A program made the translations under genes and the position numbers. The notes under the pieces are model-generated. The model was not told the origin of the DNA. It ran no database searches and was given only the letters and a program-made list of their open reading frames with translations. Below, piece after piece: positions 56,221 to 64,000 of a stretch of 64,000 bases of DNA; positions within the stretch are counted from its first letter, which is position 1, and each line of letters starts with the position of its first letter. Source of the DNA: Isoetes taiwanensis (Eukaryota; Streptophyta; Lycopodiopsida; Isoetales; Isoetaceae); the NCBI GenBank assembly GCA_021234155.1, contig JAJEKV010000078.1, positions 1,676,001 through 1,740,000 on the forward strand. The letters run 5' to 3'.

Positions 56221-56664
56221 AATTCCTTAGGCAACAGTCTTGGTTCACCAAGAACAATATCTATGGCACTCAGGTGCTGTTGGAAGCTTGCAAGGTAGCA
56301 GGGACTATCAAAAGGTTCATCCATGTTAGCACAGACAAGACCTAGGGCAAAACAGAAGCAAAAGCCATAGTTGGAAATCACGAAGCCTCTCAATTCATAT
56401 TCAGAAACCTATATTCTGCAACAAAGACAGGGGTCGAGAAATTTACTACGGCGCCTACTTTTGTTATAGATATAGTATCTGTGGGCAGTAATTGATAGAC
56501 TTCGAGATTCCCAATTATGGCTTCTGCTTCCGTTTTGCCATAGATCTCCTCTATGCTAACACGAATGAACCTCTTAATGGCCTCTACTACCTTGCAAGCT
56601 TTCAGCAACACTTGGGTGTGTAGATATTGTTCTTGGTGAACACAGGACTATTGCCTAAGGAATT
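56221..56664. repeat. Hairpin 3 of the array (long loop)
   Basis: Arms as in hairpin 2 with about 100 bp extra in the loop, including TTATAGATATAGTATCTGTG. The right arm reads on the minus strand as LLKACKVVEAIKRFIRVSIE, a coding-like sequence. Confidence 0.78.
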
Positions 56665-57188
56665 GTCCACATAGTGCCTTAAACTTTTTGGATGATACAC
56701 ATGTCGATGGCATAGCATCTCTTATTTCTTTGCTCCTTTATGCTTCATTATTATTGTGATTCTATCTTACTTTTCGATAGCAATTATATGCTTCTTGAGT
56801 TTCTCCATATACTACTTTTTTTGGAAATAAATTAGATGGTCTACTATTTCTATTATCATATGGTACTTGTACTAGTTAGCTTTGCTAATTATCATCCAAT
56901 TAAAAGGGTATAAAGAAAAAACCTTCCACTAGAGGATGCCATATAGCTATGATTATGGAGCATATAGTTGATCCTTTATTATAAAAGCACCCTTCCTTTG
57001 TTTTGCTTATTGGACTTTGAATTAACATATTTGGAATCATCAAACAGCAAATGAAAGGTACACAATTTGCACCATGTGATTTGGGGGCGTTCTCCTTGTG
57101 CAAAGATAAATTAGTCAATTATTTGGTTTATGGTATGGTTTTCATTGTTTTGCTACCACATTTTCTTGTCGTGCATCCATGTATGGGT

Positions 57189-57540
57189 AATTCCTTAGGC
57201 AACAGTCTTGGTTCACCAAGAACAGTATCTACGGCACCCCGGTGCTGCTGGAAGCTTGCAAAGTAGCAGGGACCATCAAAAGCTTCATCCATGTTAGACA
57301 AACGAGATCTAGGGCAAAACAGAAGCAGATTCCATAATTGAAAATCACGAAGCCTTTCAATACGTAATTGAAAGTCTTCCTGATTCCTAATTATGGCTTC
57401 TGCTTCCGTTCTGCCAAAGATCTCCTCTGTGCTAACATGAATGAATCTCTAAATAGCCTCTGCTACCTTGCAAGCTTCCAGCAACACTTGGGTGCATAGA
57501 TATTGTTCTTGGCGAACAGAAGACTATTGCCTAAGGACTT
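57189..57540. repeat. Hairpin 4 of the array (short loop)
   Basis: Same arms; the right end reads CCTAAGGACTT (one mismatch to the left end). Confidence 0.75.
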
Positions 57541-58055
57541 GTCCACAAGGTGCCGTAAAATTTTTGGATGGTGCATGTGTCGATGGCATACCATCTCTTA
57601 TTCCTTTGCTCCTTTATGCTTCATTATTATTGAGATTCTATCTAACTTTTAGCCAGCAACTATATGCTTTTTGAGTTCCACCATATGCTACTTTTCCTTT
57701 GGAAGTAAATTAGATGGTCTATTACTTTTATTTTCACACGGTACTTGTACTAGTTAGCTTTGCTACTTATCATCCAATGAGAAGGGTATAAAGGGAAACC
57801 TTCCACTAGAGGAATGCCATATAGCTATGATAATGGAGGATATAGTTGTTTTTTTATTATAAAAGCATCCTTCCTTTGTTTTGCTTATTGAACCTTAAAT
57901 TAACATATTTGAAATTATGAAAATGGATTGCACGACGCTGTTTGCGGCGTTCTCCTTGTGTAAAGGTAAGTTAGCCAATTATTTGTCTTATTGGCTTTAG
58001 TATAGTTTTCATTGTTTTGCTACCACGTTTTCTTGTCATGGACCCATGTATGGGT

Positions 58056-58499
58056 AATTCCTTAGGCAACAGTCTTGGTTCACCAAGAACAATATCTACG
58101 GCACCCCGGTGCTGCTGGAAGCTTGCAAGGTAGCAGGGACTATCAAAAGGTTCATCCATGTTAGCACAGACAAGACCTAGGGCAAAACAGAAGCAAAAGC
58201 CATAGTTGGAAATCACGAAGCCTCTCAGTTCATATTCAGAAACCTATATTCTGCAACAAAGACAGGGGTCGAGAAATTTACTATGGCGCCTACTTTTGTT
58301 ATAGATATAGTATCTGTGGGCAGTAATTGATAGACTTTGAGATTCCCAATTATGGCTTCTGCTTCCGTTTTGCCATAGATCTCCTCTATGCTAACACGAA
58401 TGAACCTCTTAATGGCCTCTACTACCTTGCAAGCTTTCAGCAACACTTGGGTGTGTAGATATTGTTCTTGGTGAACACAGGACTATTGCCTAAGGAATT
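58056..58499. repeat. Hairpin 5 of the array (long loop)
   Basis: Nearly identical to hairpins 3 and 6. Confidence 0.78.
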
Positions 58500-59023
58500 G
58501 TCCACATAGTGCCTTAAACTTTTTGGATGATACACATGTCGATAGCATAGCATCTCTTATTTCTTTGCTCCTTTATGCTTCATTATTATTGTGATTCTAT
58601 CTTACTTTTCGATAGCAATTATATGCTTCTTGAGTTTCTCCATATACTACTTTTTTTGGAAATAAATTAGATGGTCTACTATTTCTATTATCATATGGTA
58701 CTTGTACTAGTTAGCTTTGCTAATTATCATCCAATTAAAAGGGTATAAAGAAAAAACCTTCCACTAGAGGATGCCATATAGCTATGATTATGGAGCATAT
58801 AGTTGATCCTTTATTATAAAAGCACCCTTCCTTTGTTTTGCTTATTGGACTTTGAATTAACATATTTGGAATCATCAAACAGCAAATGAAAGGTACACAA
58901 TTTGCACCATGTGATTTGGGGGCGTTCTCCTTGTGCAAAGATAAATTAGTCAATTATTTGGTTTATGGTATGGTTTTCATTATTTTGCTACCACATTTTC
59001 TTGTCGTGCATCCATGTATGGGT

Positions 59024-59467
59024 AATTCCTTAGGCAACAGTCTTGGTTCACCAAGAACAATATCTACGGCACCCCGGTGCTGCTGGAAGCTTGCAAGGTA
59101 GCAGGGACTATCAAAAGGTTCATCCATGTTAGCACAGACAAGACCTAGGGCAAAACAGAAGCAAAAGCCATAGTTGGAAATCACGAAGCCTCTCAATTCA
59201 TATTCAGAAACCTATATTCTGCAACAAAGACAGGGGTCGAGAAATTTACTACGGCGCCTACTTTTGTTATAGATATAGTATCTGTGGGCAGTAATTGATA
59301 GACTTTGAGATTCCCAATTATGGCTTCTGCTTCCGTTTTGCCATAGATCTCCTCTATGCTAACACGAATGAACCTCTTAATGGCCTCTACTACCTTGCAA
59401 GCTTTCAGCAACACTTGGGTGTGTAGATATTGTTCTTGGTGAACACAGGACTATTGCCTAAGGAATT
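59024..59467. repeat. Hairpin 6 of the array (long loop)
   Basis: Nearly identical to hairpin 5, pointing to recent unit amplification. Confidence 0.78.
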
Positions 59468-59925
59468 GTCCACATAGTGCCTTAAACTTTTTGGATGATA
59501 CACATGTCGATAGCATAGCATCTCTTATTTCTTTGCTCCTTTATGCTTCATTATTATTGTGATTCTATCTTACTTTTCGATAGCAATTATATGCTTCTTG
59601 AGTTTCTCCATATACTACTTTTTTTGGAAATAAATTAGATGGTCTACTATTTCTATTATCATATGGTACTTGTACTAGTTAGCTTTGCTAATTATCATCC
59701 AATTAAAAGGGTATAAAGATAAACCTTCCACTAGAGGATGCCATATAGCTATGATTATGGAGCATATAGTTGATCCTTTATTATAAAAGCATCCTTCCTT
59801 TGTTTTGCTTATTGGACTTTGAATTAACATATTTGGAATCATCAAACAACAAATGAAAGGTACACAATTTGCACCATGTGATTTGGGGGCGTTCTCCTTG
59901 TGCAAAGGTAAATTAGCCAAATGAT

Positions 59926-60848
59926 CTGTGATCTGTGGAATATTTCATGGCATATGCCAGATCCATAAATTATAGCCATCCATTCAAAAAAAAGATGGGG
60001 TCAAACCCCATTTTCCATGTCATCATATGATTCTGAGCCAAAGGTGGCCAAGTCAACACTGTACACTGAATTGAATATCACATCTTAGTAACAAGCATGA
60101 ACATGAATGTCAATATCACTACTCCATCAAAACAGAAATAAGACATCTTAATAAGAAGCATGAAGAGGAACTTCACTACTCCATCGAAATTTCATTGATA
60201 AGACCTCAGTATTGCTGGGGCTGCTACAGCATAGGAGGAAGCATGGGGATTTGAATCCCCTGCCCAAAAGGCAGTTCCAGAAAACCTCAAGGTGAAACAA
60301 CAATGCTCAAGCATCCCTGTGCCAAAGCAGACAGCAACATCGGCTCTTCCTAAGTCTGGCATGCCTCTAAGAGCATCTAAGCAGGAGAAGGAAGAGGGCT
60401 TAAGAAAAAAAAAAATAAACAGGGCAAGGAAATCGGATTGAAGAGGCTCGGTTATGGCGGGAACTCCCATGTCACACAAAGGCTAAACCAAGTCACGGAA
60501 ACCAAAATGAAAGGAATACACCTGTAAAAATCGAAGATGCTTTTGGCTATGGCACTGTCCGATTATGCATAAGTGATCCCCTCCTCGAGCCCCTGAACCA
60601 GCCGGATTAACTCCACATTAACATTTGCCTGTGATTGACTCCGATGGATATGCATTTCCGTCGATTTGAAGACGTGGGTTATGGCCCCCTGAACCCTGCC
60701 AGATTAACTCTGCCATCGCCAAGCGGCCGCCCATCGGAAGAACTCTGCCATGCCGAAGTCGCCCTGCCCTAACTCAAAAACTTGACACGAGCCCCACGTA
60801 TAGGCGGGATTCTATCCTGCCTACAAAGTGTGCATGTATGGCTAAAGT
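59926..60848. other. Intergenic sequence
   Basis: No gene recognised. A minus-strand ORF at 60479-60192 has no family features. Confidence 0.4.
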
Positions 60849-62100
60849 TTTTTTTTTTTTTTTTTTTGAGTGAATGGGGTTTTTTTCATTAATTATAGAA
60901 AAAGGTACAGCATAGTGAGTGAACCTTTATAGATAGGCTACTCATAATAATAAAAACTATCAAATGAACATAAGTGAAATAGGTGCTGCTGAAAGCACAT
61001 AATAATAGTAATGTAATGTGCAGAACAGTAACAAAAACAGTAGTGAACTGAAATAGAAGATGAGAAATATGCTGTGCTGCCTCTAAGTGTGTAAGCAGCA
61101 TTAGTGAACAATTCCTGCAGAGAAAAATAAGTGTTAATAAGCTGTAGAGGTTATATGCAAGTCTGTTTCAAGCCAGGTGGGTGCTGGTCAATGATTTGGA
61201 AGGGTAGGGGGGTTTGTGTGAAAGTGATATGTGTGTAGGAAGTCATAGTGAGCTCGAAAGTTTGGTTGAAGTATAAAGGGTTCCGCCATTTCCCCAGTTT
61301 AGCTCGATGATCACCACAAGGCATTGGTAGTTGACATCGGAATTATTAGAGTGCCATATGCATCCGCCAGGTCCCCTATGATGGTAGTAGCATTCCCCTC
61401 GTAATACTCAAACCGGCCGATTTGTCATTCTTCTCTTTACACTCTCCATAAACCACCGGATCTCGTGCATAAGGTATGTGCTTCCGCGAACTCCATAGCC
61501 CAATCTAATTCTTCATCGTATGCTAATTATGTCTATATTTGTGACGCCTCTAAGCGTACTCCTGTCCACATATCATATGTGTATTGTATGTCATGTACCG
61601 ACCTCTGCCTGAAAAAGTCTCAGATGATCGCAGGCTCCATCGGTGCCAAAGTCTCTCGCTAAGGCTCCCCATGTAATCTAGGAGAAGTACAATGAGTGTC
61701 GATGAAGTAAATCATGACAATTTAGTTTGAACAGGTCTATGAGCTCCTATGAATTGACCTATATTTAACCATTTTGTATCCAAGTCATCATTGTGCAAGT
61801 GTTTTTGACTGGTGGCAACCATCTCAATGTCATATATGACTTGTGATTTGATCCAGAACATAGATATTTGTTTTCCTCCATACTGACATCTGTTTCTATG
61901 CTTCCAAACATTCCATAATGCAATGCAACATAAAGTATTCTTATAAGCATCATCATTCATCAAAAATTCCAGTAAAGTAGCAGGACAATTTATATGAAAG
62001 GTATCTTCAAACCATGCCCAAAAAGTAGTAAGCTTTACACAACCAAATATGTGCTCCATAGATTCAACATATCTGCATCCAAGAGGGCAATTACTATGCT
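60849..62100 (-). mobile_element. 5'-truncated LINE on the minus strand with zf-RVT end and poly(A)
   Basis: The run of T at about 60848-60867 is the poly(A) tail in the minus direction. Upstream, 62095-61712 encodes CPLGCRYVESMEHIFGCVKL (zinc-binding C..C..H..C), TTFWAWFEDTF and a CCIALWNVWKHRNRCQYGGK helix, standard for the C-terminus of plant LINE RT, and ends with a stop at 61712. About 860 bp of untranslated sequence then leads to the tail, though other sequence could be nested there. Confidence 0.72.
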
Positions 62101-63205
62101 ATTCGGATTTTCTAATACTGTAATCGATCTGTCTACTTTCTAGGTATAATTCTCCAATTCTTCTTTGTTATATTATTTCATGTTGTTATTATCTAGACTA
62201 GATACCAACATTGTTCTATGATTGGGTTGTTTAAGTCTACGGTGCAAGGTGTTATCCCTTTTGGAGGCAAACATTGTATCCTGTCGATTTTTGGAATATT
62301 AAGAATATTCCATAAAAACTCAAAAAACATGTTTCAAAAAAACCTAAAAAAAAATCCCCTCCCCCCCTCCCCCCCGAACACGTTGTCCAAGAATTCTGGC
62401 ATTAGCTGGAAAAGCTGGATAGCAGCATCTGCCTTGCCATAATGATTATAAGGCATTTTCATAAATAGGTCCAGGGCTTTATACAGAAAGACATGCTCAG
62501 TGCAACATGCAAGCATCATACTAGGGATGTGGTCGAATTTGGACCACAATCAAGATCTACAATTGGGATAAAACCTATAAATGAGCTATCGTAACTAGCA
62601 TGAATTGCAACAGAACAAAAGTTTTAAGTTCAATACCTGAACTTGTGAAGCTAGAACAACACTAGATTAGAAGAAACCTTCGCCCAAGCATCCAGAATAG
62701 CGATCTATCTATTAACCGACAGTGCACTTATATATGTGAATTTCATGTAGCCGGATTCTGCCACCTGGGTATGTCTCAGACCTGATTGAAGCTATGTTGT
62801 CGTGGTCGCGACCACAAGCTATTGCAGCAGAATGCTTCGATGTCTATCGACCACAAATTTTATCAGCAGATGCCTATCTACCAAAGTGAAGACACGGCAG
62901 AATGCTTCGATGCCTATCTAATCTAGGTAAGTCCGCTTGCTTACAGCTGAAGAAAACCAAAAAGTTCATACATGTCGACTTCACGTGAGGCAGAACCTAG
63001 AAAAAATTAGGATTGAAAAAAAAAAAGGCAAAAAAGGATGTATAATTATATATATTTCGACAAGAAATTTATCGCGGAGGCTAAGGCCACCCGCGAATAT
63101 CTTTTTTCCCCAACTTATTTCTATAAGGGCAGATTTGTATATCTTTAGAATGGTGCGAAAGATGTTCTTGAAATCCAAGACTTAATAATGAAAATGTGTG
63201 TTAAA
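62101..63205. other. Intergenic sequence
   Basis: No gene. GCAGAATGCTTCGATG is repeated at about 62827 and 62901, within a short degenerate duplication. Confidence 0.4.
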
Positions 63206-63211
63206 ATATTA

Positions 63212-63320
63212 TGAGGAGGTTAAGCTCCTCCTCGAAGGGATTATGCAAAATAACCCTCGAGGCCGGTAGGCCGAGAGGGTTATTTTGCATTACCCTCGAG
63301 AGGAGGAGGTTGACCTCCCT
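63212..63320. repeat. Nested palindrome (foldback)
   Basis: The inner stem ATGCAAAATAACCCTC (63243-63258) pairs exactly with GAGGGTTATTTTGCAT (63275-63290) around a GGCCGGTAGGCC-containing loop. Outer arms rich in CTCCTCCTCGA / TCGAGAGGAGGAGG extend it to about 110 bp. Could be a MITE remnant, a hairpin RNA or a terminator-like structure. Confidence 0.8.
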
Positions 63321-64000
63321 TAACCCCTTGTCCGAGCAGGTTGAAGCTCCGGAATTGGGTGCTAAAAATCAGATGGGGTTTAAGAAATATTTAGGATTTG
63401 AGAAATAGCAAAATCTGTTCTGGTATAGCGTTGTTTCAAGCTCTATTCCGACATACCCTGTTCTATATCATTCCTGCTTTATTCCATACCTCTGTTCCGG
63501 CATACCCTGTTTTGAACCATATTTATCCAGCAATGGAAATGGGCCATTTGCACTTTGAGGCTTGAGAAAAAATCCGCAAAATACCAGAACCAAAAATGCT
63601 CCAAGAACTGCAAAATACCAGAGCCATTTGCTCCAAGAACCAGAAATGCTTGGATCTTTGCACAGATCCAACGCCCTTGATTCTTCCTTTGTAAGGGGGA
63701 AGATCCAGTGATGGCATTTCTGGAATGCCAGGCAATATATGTGGCGGCTCATTCTATAGTAGAACCCATAGAAGAAAGAATCCAAACAGATCAAAAAAAG
63801 ATGAAGAAATCGGATCAACGGCCGATAAAGATAATTAGAGCCCACGTGAATCCGTGCCTCCTTCTTCCGGGGATGCAAATCTGAACGTTCTCCAGTTGTT
63901 TGGTGCAGATGCAGCATGATATCTAAGATTTATTTTTCTTGCAGAGATCAAATCTGCCTCTTCTTTTGCAGATCAATGAAGGGCTGCTTTCTGTCTTGAG
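63321..64000. other. Unassigned sequence at the right edge
   Basis: CATACCCTGTT occurs twice near 63452-63512 in a short degenerate duplication. A minus-strand ORF of 149 codons (63917-63468) has a hydrophobic stretch (WLWYFAVLGAFLVLVFCGFF) but no family that I recognise; it may be chance. Confidence 0.35.

Larger units (their letters stand above)
53952..59925. repeat. Tandem array: six ~0.9-kb units plus a partial seventh
   Basis: Unit starts, taken at CTTATTyCTTTGCTCC, are about 53952, 54878, 55771, 56721, 57597, 58556 and 59523, giving periods of 876-967 bp. Each full unit has an AT-rich part with TATAAAAGCATCC, then a GC-richer part with a long hairpin. Units 5 and 6 are nearly identical; units 1, 2 and 4 have a short hairpin loop and units 3, 5 and 6 a long one. 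The seventh unit ends before its hairpin. Confidence 0.9.

Noticed and set aside
61465-61662. Short plus-strand ORF as a gene
   Set aside because: Lies antisense within the 3' part of a LINE copy and has no recognisable motif.
59926-64000. tRNA, rRNA or snRNA genes
   Set aside because: No cloverleaf with A/B box pattern or conserved rRNA or snRNA sequence was recognised here or elsewhere in the window by eye.

Overview
Nuclear DNA of a land plant. The evidence is plant-type LTR retrotransposons (a Tekay/Del-like chromovirus and two Athila/Tat-like elements), plant LINE tails, GT/AG intron signals, and decayed fragments of plant-type genes (persulfide dioxygenase, TrmL-like tRNA methyltransferase, quinone-oxidoreductase-like protein, UDP-glycosyltransferase). 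The species cannot be named from the sequence.

Layout. (1) About 1-34,384 is one large minus-strand Ty3/gypsy element whose downstream end lies off the left edge. It reads, in its own direction: a 1.6-kb LTR (34384 to 32752), an initiator-Met-tRNA primer site, a leader, an ORF encoding a histone H3-like protein with a very long tail (32287 to 31155), a CpG-rich spacer, a roughly 600-codon ORF of unknown function with its own TATA box (30381 to 28931, ending at 17598), an AT-rich gap, gag and pol. Two Athila-like elements sit inside it on the plus strand. Element 2 (2955-16943, target duplication CCCTG) splits gag. Element 3 (17724-28930, target duplication GCCGG) splits the unknown ORF. Element 2 carries a 2.9-kb TIR transposon (12423-15370). 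(2) 29077-36306 is repeated in tandem as 36615-43944. The unit contains the end of the unknown ORF, the H3-like ORF, the LTR and about 1.9 kb of the original flank. A foldback rich in CGTCAG lies between the copies. (3) 43945-53950 is old intergenic DNA with minus-strand gene relics and a plus-strand LINE tail. (4) 53952-59925 is an array of six ~0.9-kb tandem units plus a partial seventh; each full unit contains a long imperfect hairpin. (5) 59926-64000 holds a minus-strand LINE tail, a compact palindrome and otherwise unassigned DNA.

The most striking signal is repeated histone H3 mimicry by retroelements. The chromovirus-like element encodes a complete H3 fold behind a tail of about 290 residues that begins MARTKQT. 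Independently, element 3 has acquired a TATA promoter plus a start reading MARTKQTARK, fused in frame to its own 3' accessory ORF. Also notable are an in-frame UAG at the protease/RT boundary conserved in both Athila-like copies, the unknown accessory ORF, and the hairpin array.

Caution: differences between LTR pairs and between the two duplication copies cluster in GC-rich tracts, while AT-rich tracts are nearly identical. Some frameshifts called here may therefore be consensus errors in the assembly rather than real mutations.
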